Source: Sphingomonadaceae bacterium (GTDB taxonomy: Bacteria; Pseudomonadota; Alphaproteobacteria; Sphingomonadales; Sphingomonadaceae). From it: a stretch of DNA of 64,000 nucleotides. The notes below the pieces were generated by a model, which had not been told where the DNA came from, did not search any database, and saw only the letters and a program-made list of their open reading frames with translations. Of the stretch, positions 52,019 to 61,665 are shown piece after piece. The stretch lies in assembly GCA_027533105.1 (NCBI GenBank), contig JAPZTW010000009.1, positions 275,660 to 339,659 on the forward strand. Reading direction: 5' to 3'. Numbering within the stretch: the first letter of the stretch is position 1; every line of letters begins with the position of its first letter. Both the position numbers and the translations under genes were made by a program.

Positions 52019-53302
52019 ATGGATAAAATCATCATCGAGGGCGGCAAGCGCCTGTCCGGCACGATCCCGATTTCGGGGGCGAAGAACTCGGCGCTGACGC
52101 TGCTGCCCTGCGCGCTGCTCACTGACGAGCCGCTCACGCTGCGCAACCTGCCGCGGCTGGCCGACATCGACGGGTTCCAGCACCTGCTGAACCAGTTCGG
52201 CATTTCCACCACTATCGCCGGAAGCCGCCCTGAGGATTTCGGCCGGGTGATGACGCTGGAGGCGCCGCGGATCACTTCGTCGGTCGCACCTTATGAGCTG
52301 GTCCGCAAGATGCGCGCCTCGATCCTGGTGCTGGGACCGATGCTGGCCCGGATGGGCGAGGCGACCGTTTCGTTGCCAGGCGGCTGCGCCATCGGCAACC
52401 GCCCGATCGACCTGCACCTGAAGGCGCTCGAAGCGATGGGCGCGACGATCGAGCTCGCGGCCGGCTATGTGAAAGCCATGGCCCCCGATGGCGGCTTGCC
52501 GGGCGGGCGCTATTCCTTCCCGGTCGTCTCGGTCGGCGCGACCGAGAACGCGCTGATGGCGGCCGTGCTTTGCACCGGCCGGACCGTGCTCCACAACGCC
52601 GCGCGCGAACCCGAAATCGTTGACCTGTGCAAGCTGCTGGTGGCGATGGGCGCGCAGATCGAAGGGATCGGCACCAGCGACCTGACGATCCACGGCGTCC
52701 CCCGCCTCCACGGCGCGACCTATCGCGTGATGAGCGACCGGATCGAGGCCGGGTCTTATGCCTGCGCCGCCGCGATCACCGGGGGCGAGGTATTCCTGAA
52801 GCACGCCGTGGCCGAGGAGATGGACGCGACGATCCAGGCGCTGCGCGATGCCGGGGTCCATGTCGAGCCCAAGTCGGATGGCATCCGGGTCTGGCGTGAC
52901 GGACCGATGAAGGCGGTGACGCTGGCGACTGCCCCTTACCCGGGCTTTGCCACCGACATGCAGGCCCAGTTGATGGCCATGCTGTGCCTGGCTGAGGGCA
53001 GTTCAGTGCTAACCGAGACCATCTTCGAGAACCGTTACATGCACGTGCCGGAACTCAACCGGATGGGCGCCCACATCGAGACCAAGGGCCGCACCGCCGT
53101 GGTCCATGGCGTGAAGAAGCTGACCGGGGCCGAAGTCATGGCCACCGACCTGCGCGCCTCGATGAGCCTGGTGATCGCGGGGCTTGCGGCTGAGGGCGAA
53201 ACCCAGGTCCACCGCCTCTACCACCTCGATCGCGGCTATGAGCGGCTGGAGGAAAAACTGGCCCTGGTCGGCGCGCAGATCGAGCGGGTTGGCGGGGATT
53301 GA
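52019..53302 (+). CDS. murA: UDP-N-acetylglucosamine 1-carboxyvinyltransferase
   Basis: A 427-residue MurA catalysing the first committed step of peptidoglycan synthesis, transfer of enolpyruvate to UDP-GlcNAc. The active-site Cys123 is present in [13 protein letters not shown], so the enzyme should be fosfomycin-sensitive in principle. Other marks are [15 protein letters not shown] and [23 protein letters not shown] C-terminus ([11 protein letters not shown]). The ATG at 52019 starts the family domain directly. Confidence 0.97.
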   Translation: MDKIIIEGGKRLSGTIPISGAKNSALTLLPCALLTDEPLTLRNLPRLADIDGFQHLLNQFGISTTIAGSRPEDFGRVMTLEAPRITSSVAPYELVRKMRASILVLGPMLARMGEATVSLPGGCAIGNRPIDLHLKALEAMGATIELAAGYVKAMAPDGGLPGGRYSFPVVSVGATENALMAAVLCTGRTVLHNAAREPEIVDLCKLLVAMGAQIEGIGTSDLTIHGVPRLHGATYRVMSDRIEAGSYACAAAITGGEVFLKHAVAEEMDATIQALRDAGVHVEPKSDGIRVWRDGPMKAVTLATAPYPGFATDMQAQLMAMLCLAEGSSVLTETIFENRYMHVPELNRMGAHIETKGRTAVVHGVKKLTGAEVMATDLRASMSLVIAGLAAEGETQVHRLYHLDRGYERLEEKLALVGAQIERVGGD

Positions 53303-53428
53303 TCACCCCGGGCTGACCCGCTATCTGCTGAAAAACCGGGACAAAGCAACCTCCCGGTCAGGCGCTCTGCGCCCAAGCGTTGCCTTGATCGTCCGCGCCC
53401 GCGCGGATGCAGAGGCATGGAGTTTGGC

Positions 53429-54733
53429 GTGACCGCATCCCCCCCGACCTTTTCCGAACTTGTCCGCACCTTCGCCCGGATCGGCTGCCTGAGCTTTGGC
53501 GGCCCAGCCGGCCAGATCGCCCTGATGCACCGCGAGGTCGTCGAAGAACGCGGCTGGGTGAGCGAAGATCAATACCTTCACGCCCTCAATTTCTGCCACT
53601 TCCTGCCAGGGCCCGAGGCCCAGCAACTCGCCACCTGGATCGGCTGGAAACTGCACGGCTGGCGTGGTGGGCTGGCGGCGGGGCTGCTGTTCGTGGTGCC
53701 CGGCGCGCTGGTGATCCTGGCCCTGTCGGTGCTTTATGCCTTCGCCGCCAGGCTCGACTGGTTTGCCGCGCTGTTCCTGGGGATCAAGGCGGCGGTTCTG
53801 GCGATCGTGGTCCAGGCCCTGCTGCGGATCGCCGGACGGGCGCTCGGTACCCGCTTCAAGCAAGGGCTGGCGCTCGTCGCATTTCTGGCCCTGGCCGTCT
53901 TTTCCCTGCCCTTTCCGCTGGTGGTGCTGGGGGCAGGGGTGCTGGGCTTTGCGGTCGCGGCGCTGCGGCCTGACTGGCTGGCGCTAAAGCCTGCCAGTTC
54001 AACCCTGCCCCTGCCACCGCGTCCCTGGGCAGCCAGCCTGCGGGCCGTGCTGATCTGGGGCGCGATCTGGGCCGCGCCGATGGCGCTGGTCCTGGCCACG
54101 GTCGGTCAGGATCACGTGCTGTGGCAAATCGGCGCCTTCTTCTCGCAACTGGCGGTCGTGACCTTCGGCGGAGCCTATGCCGTGCTGGCCTATATGGCGC
54201 AGCAGGCGGTTAGCGGGTTCGGCTGGCTCTCGACCGGGGAAATGGCCGATGGGCTGGGCCTCGCGGAAACAACGCCCGGCCCGCTGATCCTGGTCACGCA
54301 GTTCGTTGGCTACCTCGCCGCCTTCCGCGCGCCGGAGCCATTCTCGCCGCTGGTCGCCGGGCTGCTGGGTGCGGGCCTGACCACCTGGGTGACCTTTGCG
54401 CCCTGCTTCCTGTGGATCTTCACCTTTGCGCCCTGGATCGAGCGACTGGAGCAGGCGGTCAAGCTGAAAGGGGCGCTGGCCGCCGTGACAGCCTCGATTG
54501 TCGGCGTGATCGCCAGCCTGGCCTTATGGTTCGGCGGCCACGTGCTGTTCCGCCAGTTCGATTCCGGGCGACCTGCCGACCTGCCGTTCAACCTGCCGGT
54601 CTGGGAGAGCTTCGACGGGCAGGCCGCCCTGCTCACCGGGCTGAGCGCCGTACTGCTGTTCGGCCTGAAATGGGGCGTGGTGCGGGTTCTGGGGCTAGCC
54701 GCGCTAGGCGGGCTGATCCTGGCCCAGTTCTGA
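53429..54733 (+). CDS. chrA: Chromate efflux transporter, CHR family (two-domain)
   Basis: A roughly 434-residue membrane protein with duplicated CHR domains and ten to twelve hydrophobic segments. Each half has the family motif: FGGPAGQIALMHREVVEERGW in the first and FGGAYAVLAYM with GLAETTPGPL in the second. LPGPEAQQLATWIGW completes the first domain. It exports chromate by proton-linked transport. GTG at 53429 has GGAG six bases upstream and is preferred to an ATG at 53417 whose ribosome site is too close. Its last 30 bases overlap the opposing small gene. Confidence 0.93.
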   Translation: MTASPPTFSELVRTFARIGCLSFGGPAGQIALMHREVVEERGWVSEDQYLHALNFCHFLPGPEAQQLATWIGWKLHGWRGGLAAGLLFVVPGALVILALSVLYAFAARLDWFAALFLGIKAAVLAIVVQALLRIAGRALGTRFKQGLALVAFLALAVFSLPFPLVVLGAGVLGFAVAALRPDWLALKPASSTLPLPPRPWAASLRAVLIWGAIWAAPMALVLATVGQDHVLWQIGAFFSQLAVVTFGGAYAVLAYMAQQAVSGFGWLSTGEMADGLGLAETTPGPLILVTQFVGYLAAFRAPEPFSPLVAGLLGAGLTTWVTFAPCFLWIFTFAPWIERLEQAVKLKGALAAVTASIVGVIASLALWFGGHVLFRQFDSGRPADLPFNLPVWESFDGQAALLTGLSAVLLFGLKWGVVRVLGLAALGGLILAQF

Positions 54734-54961
54734 TACCAGCCAGCCGACCAGCCAGACGCGTACCGCCCCGGCCAGCCCCGGCGGCACCTCTGCCCGGATC
54801 CGCTCCGCGTCGATCCGGGCAACCAGGGCATTGATCGGCACACCCTCGGCTGCAGCGGCCTGCTTGAGCAGTTCCCAGAACAGCGGCTCGAGGCTGATCG
54901 AGGTCTTGTGTCCGGCAATCTCGACCGAGCGCTTGATCGGCGGATGGAACGGCGTGGTCAT
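54704..54961 (-). CDS. Ribbon-helix-helix domain protein, 85 aa
   Basis: A small protein with an N-terminal ribbon-helix-helix fold (IKRSVEIAGHKTSISLEPLFW, then helices over 28-60), as in the RHH_4 family found in alphaproteobacteria. It may bind DNA as a dimer; the target is unknown. The 3' end overlaps the chrA gene tail-to-tail by 30 bases. It is divergent from the LuxR-DUF4019 gene, 84 bases away. Confidence 0.85.
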   Translation of the reverse strand: MTTPFHPPIKRSVEIAGHKTSISLEPLFWELLKQAAAAEGVPINALVARIDAERIRAEVPPGLAGAVRVWLVGWLVSELGQDQPA

Positions 54962-55045
54962 GGCGCGATCTAGCCTGAGCAGGGAGCCAGAACCTACGAA
55001 AAATTTGGGGTGGCCGCTGAACGGCCCTCACCGTAGATCGGACCG

Positions 55046-55813
55046 ATGACCCAGCCCCCTCAATCCCTCACCGAGAAGGAGAAGGAAACGCTGCGCCTGC
55101 TGCTGCAGGGCTACGAAGCCAAAAGCATGGCGCGGCACCTGGGGCTTTCGGTCCATACGATCAACGAACGGCTCCGCGATGCGCGGCGCAAGCTGGGAAC
55201 CTCCTCCAGCCGCGAGGCCGCTCGGCTGCTGCGCGAGGCCGAGGCGCAGGCCCCCGAATTGCTGGGGGACAAGCCTTTTGGGGGTGCGACCGGTAGCGCT
55301 GCGCCCCCACAACAGCTCCAGCCAGCTCAAGGCCATGGCACGACCCGCCGCGCCGGCTGGATTGTTGGAGGATCTGTCATGTCTCTCAGCCTAGCCCTCA
55401 TCGCCCTGTCATCGATGTCGGGCCCCAGCCTTGCGCCAAGCGTGCCGTTTACCACCGCAACAACGCTCGCTCCCACTCCGGCGGCCGAGGCTGCCGCCAT
55501 CGATGCGGCGCAGCAGTTTCTGGCGCTGGTCGACCGGAACGATTGGTCCGCAAGCTGGCAAGCGACCCACAAATCGTTCCAGTTGCGCAATACCATCGAA
55601 TGGTGGAGCGCCGGCTCGGCGAAGCTGCGCGGCGAGTTGGGAACGATCCAGTCGCGCGAATTGGCAACGGTGAACTTCCGGCCATCCCCGCCGAACGGCT
55701 ATTGGACCATCACCTTCAAGGCCCGCTACAGCAAGCAGGGCAATGCCACTGAAACGCTCTCGCTGACGTCGGAGAATGGCAGCTGGCGTGTCGCCGCCTT
55801 TGCGGTCGATTGA
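55046..55813 (+). CDS. Membrane-anchored LuxR-type HTH regulator with periplasmic DUF4019 domain
   Basis: A 255-residue protein of unusual layout. Residues 8-62 are a LuxR/GerE-type HTH at the N-terminus (LTEKEKETLRLLLQGYEAKS, LSVHTINERLRDARRKLG). A Pro/Gln-rich linker leads to one membrane segment near 104-125 (GWIVGGSVMSLSLALIALSS). Residues 145-255 form a DUF4019 domain outside the inner membrane (AAIDAAQQFLALVDRNDWSA, SWRVAAF). This is a one-component transmembrane regulator design like ToxR or CadC. The signal sensed is unknown. A 9-bp hairpin follows the stop. Confidence 0.88.
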   Translation: MTQPPQSLTEKEKETLRLLLQGYEAKSMARHLGLSVHTINERLRDARRKLGTSSSREAARLLREAEAQAPELLGDKPFGGATGSAAPPQQLQPAQGHGTTRRAGWIVGGSVMSLSLALIALSSMSGPSLAPSVPFTTATTLAPTPAAEAAAIDAAQQFLALVDRNDWSASWQATHKSFQLRNTIEWWSAGSAKLRGELGTIQSRELATVNFRPSPPNGYWTITFKARYSKQGNATETLSLTSENGSWRVAAFAVD

Positions 55814-55823
55814 ACCGATCGAA

Positions 55824-55847
55824 GGGCCGGCCCATCACGGCCGGCCC
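55824..55847 (+). terminator. GC-rich hairpin after the LuxR-DUF4019 gene
   Basis: A perfect 9-bp stem (GGGCCGGCC at 55824-55832 and GGCCGGCCC at 55839-55847) encloses CATCAC, ten bases after the stop. No T-run follows, so it is a terminator of the Rho-assisted or stabilising type. Confidence 0.6.
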
Positions 55848-55985
55848 AAGATCGCGGCATCACACGGTCGCGTACTAAGCGTCCAGATCGAGCACGACTT
55901 TCCCAAGGCCGGACAGGCGTGCGCGCAACTCCCGGTCGTCGCCGTACCAGGCGACGGTGATCAGCAGAGCGGAGCGCGGTAGCTG

Positions 55986-56285
55986 CTAGTAGAAGATGTC
56001 TTCATCGCGCTCATCGGTGTTGGGGTGGATAAGCACCGAGTGGTATTCAGACGTTGCCGCGCCTCGCCATAGCGGGCTTCCGTAGTAAGAGCTTTCATGG
56101 CTGGTCAGCTTGCTGCGCAAAAAACGCTCCAGCCTGCCCCGCGCTGTCGCACAAGCGCGCGCGTAGGATGCCCTGTCCTGCTCGTTGATGCCATGATCAA
56201 GCCAGGCGAGCGTCAGATAGCCATCCGGTTTCAGCGCATCTCTTGGCCCCGCAATGCGGCGGCGCAACCACGCAAGAACAGCCAT
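55986..56285 (-). CDS. Hypothetical protein downstream of phaB, possibly truncated by an amber codon
   Basis: A 99-residue frame starting MAVLAWLRRRIAGPRD eight bases after the phaB stop and ending ...DERDEDIFY at a TAG. I do not recognise it. Past the TAG the same frame stays open for 36 more codons with sensible composition (LLITVAWYGDDRELRARLSG) to a second TAG at 55875-55877. The gene may thus be a nonsense-mutated longer one. Base composition is less GC-biased at third positions than neighbours, hinting at a recent or decaying gene. No good ribosome site is visible. Confidence 0.5.
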   Translation of the reverse strand: MAVLAWLRRRIAGPRDALKPDGYLTLAWLDHGINEQDRASYARACATARGRLERFLRSKLTSHESSYYGSPLWRGAATSEYHSVLIHPNTDERDEDIFY

Positions 56286-56293
56286 CGCTGGGC

Positions 56294-57016
56294 TCAGTAC
56301 ATGTGCTGGCCACCGTTGATGGACATGGTCGACCCGGTCACGAACCCGCCGTTCTCCGAAGTCAGGAAGGCCACCCCGCGGGCAATTTCCTCGGCCATGC
56401 CCAGCCGACCGACCGGGATCTTGGCAACGATCTTTTCCAGCACCGGCGCGGGTACGGCAGCGACCATGTCGGTATCGATATAGCCCGGAGCGATCGCGTT
56501 GACGGTCACGCCGAACTTCGCGCCTTCCTGCGCCAGCGCCTTGGTGAAGCCGTGGATGCCGCTCTTGGCCGCGGCATAGTTCACCTGGCCATATTGCCCC
56601 GCCTGGCCATTGATCGAACCGATATTGACGATCCGTCCCCAGCCGCGCTCGCGCATGCCGGGGAAGGTGGCCTTGGCCATGTTGAAACAGCCGCCCAGGT
56701 TGATCCGCAGCACTTCGTTCCAGTCCTCGAAGGTCATCCGGTGCAGCGTACCATCGCGGGTGATCCCGGCATTGTTGATCACGATGTCGATCGGGCCGTG
56801 ATCGGCCTCGACCTGGGCGCAGCCGGCCAGAGTCGCCTCGTGATCGCCCACGTCCCAACGATAGGCCGGAATGCCGGTGGCGGCGGTGAAGGCCTTGGCC
56901 TTCTCCTCGTTGCCGGCATAATTGGCGATTACCGTATGACCCTGGCGCTTCAGTCGCTGGCAGATCGCCTCGCCAATGCCGCGCGTACCACCGGTAACTA
57001 CTGCAACTCGGCCCAT
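56294..57016 (-). CDS. phaB: Acetoacetyl-CoA reductase
   Basis: A 240-residue short-chain dehydrogenase reducing acetoacetyl-CoA to (R)-3-hydroxybutyryl-CoA with NADPH for polyhydroxybutyrate. The cofactor motif TGGTRGIG, NNAGITRDG, catalytic Ser134 (NIGSINGQAGQYG), Tyr147 and Lys151 (YAAAKSG) are present. SINGQAGQYGQVNY is typical of PhaB rather than FabG. No phaA or phaC is in the window. The hypothetical frame at 55986-56285 follows closely. Confidence 0.95.
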   Translation of the reverse strand: MGRVAVVTGGTRGIGEAICQRLKRQGHTVIANYAGNEEKAKAFTAATGIPAYRWDVGDHEATLAGCAQVEADHGPIDIVINNAGITRDGTLHRMTFEDWNEVLRINLGGCFNMAKATFPGMRERGWGRIVNIGSINGQAGQYGQVNYAAAKSGIHGFTKALAQEGAKFGVTVNAIAPGYIDTDMVAAVPAPVLEKIVAKIPVGRLGMAEEIARGVAFLTSENGGFVTGSTMSINGGQHMY

Positions 57017-57113
57017 CTGATTGCTCCCTCAACGGATTCCGTAAGGGCAGGTGTACGCAGCACCGCCCACGGCGGCAAGCGCACTGCATACGTAAAATGA
57101 GACAAGCGCCGGA

Positions 57114-57857
57114 TCAGAACTTGAGCTGGGTACCGACGTAAACCGCCTGGTTGTCCTTGCGCCCATCGCTCAGCGGCGCCAGCCGGTCTCGATCCGATGT
57201 GGAGCGCACGCCAGCCGTTACGTTGAGGTTGCGGGTCAGGCGATAAGACCCGCCAAGATCGACCACTTCGTCGGCCTGCCCCTGCAGGGTACGCGGGGCC
57301 CGTCCGGCAGGCTCGCGCTCATCGAGCGCGATATGCGGGCTGAAGCGGGATGGCGCACCCTTTGCGCCCGGGCTTGGCGCGAAGCTGCGCAGATCGGGCA
57401 ACTGGACATCAGAGCGTGGCAGGGCCCCTTGCGCAAATCCTCGATAACCGCGCGAGACGCCCAGATTGTAGGCGGTTGGTGCAAAGCCCAGCGCGCCTGC
57501 TTCGCTATCGCCGCTGCGGGCGTTGCCACTGCGCACTGCCGCACTGTCAACGCGAACCGCAACCGTCACCGAACGGCCAAGCCGACTGGGCGCTGCGCTC
57601 GGCGTGAAGCGGAACGTCTGACCTTTGCCCAGCGCCCGCACGGAAATCGACCGGGCCAGCCGGGGATCGACCTGGGCTGGCTGGAAACCGGGTTCCGCCT
57701 CAACCTGCGCAAGGGGTGCAAGACCGGCCGGACCGAAACCGGTCGCGAAGGCCAGTACAGCGCTGGGCAGCGCCAGCAGCCCGACCGCGCCGCCAAGCAT
57801 GAACGCGGCCGTGGCGCTATTGCGCCGCTTGCCCGTACTGCCTGCCTGCCGTGCCAT
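57114..57857 (-). CDS. Exported protein with OMP-like C-terminus, unknown function
   Basis: A 247-residue protein with a long basic signal sequence (MARQAGSTGKRRNSATAAF then LGGAVGLLALPSAVLAFATG). The middle is low in motifs. The last 50 residues look like amphipathic beta-strands with turns (GSYRLTRNLNVTAGVR, NQAVYVGTQLKF) and end in Phe, as outer-membrane barrel proteins do, but there are too few strands for a full barrel. No family was recognised. The ATG at 57857 has a purine-rich AGGCAGGG upstream and starts the signal directly. Confidence 0.7.
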   Translation of the reverse strand: MARQAGSTGKRRNSATAAFMLGGAVGLLALPSAVLAFATGFGPAGLAPLAQVEAEPGFQPAQVDPRLARSISVRALGKGQTFRFTPSAAPSRLGRSVTVAVRVDSAAVRSGNARSGDSEAGALGFAPTAYNLGVSRGYRGFAQGALPRSDVQLPDLRSFAPSPGAKGAPSRFSPHIALDEREPAGRAPRTLQGQADEVVDLGGSYRLTRNLNVTAGVRSTSDRDRLAPLSDGRKDNQAVYVGTQLKF

Positions 57858-58063
57858 TGCCCTGCCTCTTGCTTGTCCCGAAACTGTCGAGACTCGGTCA
57901 CCATAATCGTCCGGATTGCCCCCGGTTCCAAGTGCAAACTGCCATTCGCAGGCTGAATTCGCGCTTAACGACCAAGGTCCGCGCATTTGCATTCAGCCGC
58001 TATTCACGGCGCTATCGGCCAATGGGCTTGCTGCACCGGCCGCCTTGGCTATAGAGGCAGCGC

Positions 58064-58582
58064 ATGAATAGCGCGTGGCCCCACCAGCTTCGCGCCAGCG
58101 ACAGGATCCGGATTAGCACGATGACTGGCACCACTTCTTTCGGCCGCACCACCAAGTTCCGCTTCGGCCGCGCTGCCCTCGTCGCCATGACCGCGCTGGC
58201 GCTGGTAAGCTGCGGGAAGAAGGATCGGCCCAAGGCTGACCTCGCCGCATCGCAGATCACCACCATCGGGGTGAACAGCTATCTGTGGCGCGCCAGCCTT
58301 GAAGCGCTGAGCTTCATGCCGCTGCTGCAGACCGACAGCAACGGCGGCGTGATCGTGACCGACTGGTACGCAAACCCGAACAATGCGGGTGAGCGCATGA
58401 AGGTGACCGTTACCATCCTCGACCAGGACCTGCGCGCCGATGCCCTGCGCGTGGCGGCCAGCCGCCAGGTCAGCCAGAACGGCGTATGGGTCGATGCTCC
58501 GGTCCAGGCGGCCACGGTCCAGAAGCTGGAAGACGTGATCCTGACCAAGGCCCGTGACCTGCGCCGCAACGCGGTTCAGTAA
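58064..58582 (+). CDS. DUF3576 family lipoprotein
   Basis: A lipoprotein of the alphaproteobacterial DUF3576 family. The lipobox is LALVSC, followed by a soluble domain with IGVNSYLWRASLEALSFMPL, GGVIVTDWYANP and the C-terminal VEDVILTKARDLR-like helix (LEDVILTKARDLRRNAVQ). Function is unknown. The ATG at 58064 has GAGG six bases upstream, giving a 50-residue signal; an ATG at 58121 would give a more usual 31-residue signal but lacks a clear ribosome site. It lies just upstream of leuS. Confidence 0.88.
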   Translation: MNSAWPHQLRASDRIRISTMTGTTSFGRTTKFRFGRAALVAMTALALVSCGKKDRPKADLAASQITTIGVNSYLWRASLEALSFMPLLQTDSNGGVIVTDWYANPNNAGERMKVTVTILDQDLRADALRVAASRQVSQNGVWVDAPVQAATVQKLEDVILTKARDLRRNAVQ

Positions 58583-58596
58583 CTCCGGGACGAGCA

Positions 58597-58632
58597 GCCC
58601 CTCGACAAGCCCGATTGAGCGGCTAGAGGGGC
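58597..58632 (+). promoter_or_regulatory. Hairpin that covers the leuS ribosome-binding site
   Basis: A perfect 7-bp inverted repeat, GCCCCTC (58597-58603) and GAGGGGC (58626-58632), with a 22-base loop. The right arm is the leuS Shine-Dalgarno sequence itself (GAGGGG, five bases before the ATG at 58637). Folding would therefore hide the ribosome site. It may also end the DUF3576 transcript. No leader peptide or T-box is visible. Confidence 0.45.
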
Positions 58633-58636
58633 GAAC

Positions 58637-61168
58637 ATGACTGCAGACCGTTTCAATCCGGCCAGCGCCGAGCCGCGCTGGCAAGCCGCGTGGGATGAAC
58701 GCCAGACCTTCCGGGCCGAAAATGGCAGCGCGAAGTCGCGTTCCTATGTGCTCGAGATGTTTCCCTATCCCTCGGGGCGCATCCACATCGGCCATGTCCG
58801 CAACTACACGATGGGGGACGTGATCGCCCGGACCAAGCGGATGCAGGGTTTCGAAGTGCTGCACCCGATGGGCTGGGATGCCTTCGGCATGCCGGCCGAG
58901 AATGCGGCGATGGAAAAGGGCGTCCACCCCGGCGGCTGGACCCGTGACAATATCGCCAACATGAAGGCGCAGTTGAAGCGGCTGGGCTTCGCGCTCGACT
59001 GGAGCCGCGAACTCGCCACCTGCGAGCCGGACTATTACGGCCACGAACAGGCGCTGTTCCTCGACCTTTACGCGGCGGGCCTGGTCTATCGCAAGGAATC
59101 GGCGGTCAACTGGGACCCGGTCGACATGACCGTGCTCGCCAACGAACAGGTGATCGACGGGCGCGGCTGGCGCTCGGGCGCCGTGGTCGAGAAGCGCAAG
59201 CTGAACCAGTGGTTCCTCAAGATCACCCAGTTTGCCGACGACCTGCTGACGGGTCTGGGCGAGTTGAAGGACTGGCCGGAAAAGGTCCGGCTGATGCAGG
59301 AAAACTGGATCGGCAAGAGCCAGGGCCTGCGCTGCACCTTCCGCTTCGTCGACAGCACCGACGGGATCGAGGTCTATACCACCCGGCCCGATACCATGTT
59401 CGGCGCCAGCTTTGTGGCGATCGCGGCGGATCATCCGTTTGCCCAGCAGGTCGCCGCGAATTCACCCGAACTGCAAGCCTTCATCGCCGAATGCAAGCAG
59501 GGCGGCACCACCGCAGCCGAGCTGGAAACGGCTGAAAAGAAGGGCTTCTTCACCGGTTATTCGGTTGAGCACCCGCTCAAGAAGTCCTGGCACCTGCCGG
59601 TCTATGTCGCGAACTTCGTGCTGATGGATTACGGGACCGGCGCGGTCTTCGGCTGCCCGGCGCACGACCAGCGCGACCTCGACTTTGCTCGCAAGTATGA
59701 ATTGCCGGTGACCCGCGTGGTCAGCGATGGCGAAGTCACGGATGCCGAGTTCGAAGGCGACGAGGCCTATACCGGCCCCGGCCGGATCGTGAATTCGGAA
59801 TGGCTCGACGGGATGAGCGTGGACGAGGCCAAGGCTGCCGTCATCGCCAAGGCTGCCCACGAAGGCTGGGGCCAGGGCGAAACGCAATATCGCCTGCGCG
59901 ACTGGGGCGTTTCGCGCCAGCGTTATTGGGGTACCCCAATCCCGTTCATCCACTGCGCCGACTGCGGCGTGGTCCCGGTCCCCAAGGACCAGTTGCCGGT
60001 TACTCTGCCCGAGGATGTCAGCTTTGACGTGCCCGGCAACCCGCTCTTGCGCCACCCGACCTGGAAGCATGTCGACTGCCCGAAGTGCGGCAAGGCGGCC
60101 GAGCGCGAGACCGACACGCTTGATACCTTCGTCGACAGCTCGTGGTATTTCCTGCGGTTCGCCAGCCAGCCGGGCGACAAGCCGTTCGATCCCGAGGTGA
60201 TCAAGCAATGGCTGCCGGTCGAGCAGTACATCGGCGGGATCGAGCACGCGATCCTTCACCTGCTCTACGCCCGGTTCTGGACCCGCGCTCTCGCCCACAT
60301 CGGGCTGATCGACGTGCAGGAGCCTTTCGCCAGCCTGTTCACGCAAGGCATGGTGACTCACGAGACCTATTCGCGGATCGATCCCGCCAATGGCCAGCCG
60401 GCCTATTTCAGCCCGGCCGAAGTCGAGCGGTCAGGCGAAGGCGCCACGCTCAAGGCCGATGGCCAGCCGGTGGAAATCGGCCGGGTCATCAAGATGTCGA
60501 AGAGCAAGAAGAACGTGGTCGATCCCGACGACTTGCTCGCCCAGTATGGGGCCGACGCGATCCGCTGGTTCATGCTGTCCGACAGCCCGCCCGAGCGCGA
60601 CCTGCCGTGGTCCGAGGCCGGAATCGAAGGCTGCGCGCGGTTCGTCCAGCGGCTGTGGCGCCTGTTCGGGCAATACGATGCGGCCGCCACTGGTGAGGAC
60701 AAGGCGCTGGACCGCAAAACGCACCAGACCGTCCACGCCATCACCCAGGATATCGCCGCGCTCGGCTTCAACAAGGCCGTGGCCCGCATCTACGAGCTGA
60801 CCGGGGCAACCGAAAGGGCCGCGCCCAGCGCCAGCCGCTCGGCCGCGATCCGCACGATCCTGCTGCTGGTTGCGCCGATGATGCCGCACCTGGCCGAGGA
60901 AGCCTGGGCCAACATGGGCGAGGCCGGGCTGGTGGCCGACGCGGCCTGGCCCGCCGTCGATCCGGCCCTGCTGGTCGAGGACGAAGTGACGATCGCCATT
61001 CAGGTCCTCGGCAAGCTGCGCGATACCGTGACCGTCGCCAAGGGCCTGCCGCGCGAGGAGCTTGAGGCGCTTGCGCTGGCCAGCGACAAGGTGCAGCGTG
61101 CGCTGGATGGCAAGACAGTGAAGAAAGTGATCGTGGTGCCTGATCGACTGGTCAATCTCGTCGCATGA
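58637..61168 (+). CDS. leuS: Leucyl-tRNA synthetase
   Basis: An 843-residue class I synthetase charging leucine tRNA. The HIGH motif is at 50-53 ([10 protein letters not shown]), the editing (CP1) domain spans about 225-420 with [12 protein letters not shown], and the KMSKS motif is at 619-623 ([15 protein letters not shown]). The C-terminal anticodon-binding domain is complete. A 7-bp hairpin overlaps its ribosome site. The stop overlaps the lptE start by four bases (ATGA), so leuS-lptE-holA form one coupled unit, a common alphaproteobacterial order. Confidence 0.98.
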   Translation: MTADRFNPASAEPRWQAAWDERQTFRAENGSAKSRSYVLEMFPYPSGRIHIGHVRNYTMGDVIARTKRMQGFEVLHPMGWDAFGMPAENAAMEKGVHPGGWTRDNIANMKAQLKRLGFALDWSRELATCEPDYYGHEQALFLDLYAAGLVYRKESAVNWDPVDMTVLANEQVIDGRGWRSGAVVEKRKLNQWFLKITQFADDLLTGLGELKDWPEKVRLMQENWIGKSQGLRCTFRFVDSTDGIEVYTTRPDTMFGASFVAIAADHPFAQQVAANSPELQAFIAECKQGGTTAAELETAEKKGFFTGYSVEHPLKKSWHLPVYVANFVLMDYGTGAVFGCPAHDQRDLDFARKYELPVTRVVSDGEVTDAEFEGDEAYTGPGRIVNSEWLDGMSVDEAKAAVIAKAAHEGWGQGETQYRLRDWGVSRQRYWGTPIPFIHCADCGVVPVPKDQLPVTLPEDVSFDVPGNPLLRHPTWKHVDCPKCGKAAERETDTLDTFVDSSWYFLRFASQPGDKPFDPEVIKQWLPVEQYIGGIEHAILHLLYARFWTRALAHIGLIDVQEPFASLFTQGMVTHETYSRIDPANGQPAYFSPAEVERSGEGATLKADGQPVEIGRVIKMSKSKKNVVDPDDLLAQYGADAIRWFMLSDSPPERDLPWSEAGIEGCARFVQRLWRLFGQYDAAATGEDKALDRKTHQTVHAITQDIAALGFNKAVARIYELTGATERAAPSASRSAAIRTILLLVAPMMPHLAEEAWANMGEAGLVADAAWPAVDPALLVEDEVTIAIQVLGKLRDTVTVAKGLPREELEALALASDKVQRALDGKTVKKVIVVPDRLVNLVA

Positions 61169-61665
61169 AGCAGCTGGCGGTTCTTGCTTCGGCCCTGCTG
61201 CTGTCAGCCTGCGGGCTATCGCCCATGTATGCAGGCGGCGCGAGTGGGCAGGTGGCGCAGGGACTGTCCGCCATCGATGTGCCCGCGATCGAGGGACGCG
61301 CCGGCTGGCTGGTTCGCAACGCGCTGACCGACCGCTTGGGTGCCGCCGGGCGGACGACTCCCCGCTATCGCCTTGATGTGCGTTTGGACGACAGGCTCGA
61401 AGGCTTGGGTCTGCTCTCAGACGACACGATCGGGCGCGAGCGGCGCACCCTGCGCGCGCGCTACCAGCTGGTTGACCTGGCCACCGGGGCGATCGTGCTG
61501 GATGCCACGGCTGGATCGGATGCCGGGATCGACGTGGTCAGTTCGGAATATGCCACCATTGCCGCAGAGCAGACCGCGCTGGAGAACCTGGCCAAGGTCG
61601 TGGCCGACCGGATCGTGACCCGTGTGGCCTTGCAGCTGCGCGGCGAAGCGCCCGGCGGCCAGTGA
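61165..61665 (+). CDS. lptE: LPS assembly lipoprotein LptE
   Basis: A 166-residue outer-membrane lipoprotein. The signal is [19 protein letters not shown], with the lipobox Cys at 16 and the CGxxPxYA pattern typical of alphaproteobacterial LptE. It plugs LptD and helps place lipopolysaccharide in the outer leaflet. Sequence conservation in this family is low, so the call rests on the N-terminal pattern plus the leuS-lptE-holA order. It overlaps both neighbours by four bases. Confidence 0.9.
   Translation: MKQLAVLASALLLSACGLSPMYAGGASGQVAQGLSAIDVPAIEGRAGWLVRNALTDRLGAAGRTTPRYRLDVRLDDRLEGLGLLSDDTIGRERRTLRARYQLVDLATGAIVLDATAGSDAGIDVVSSEYATIAAEQTALENLAKVVADRIVTRVALQLRGEAPGGQ

Noticed and set aside
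53236..53863. Minus-strand frames over the murA-chrA junction as additional genes
   Set aside because: Antisense to murA and chrA coding sequence, no ribosome sites and no recognisable domains.
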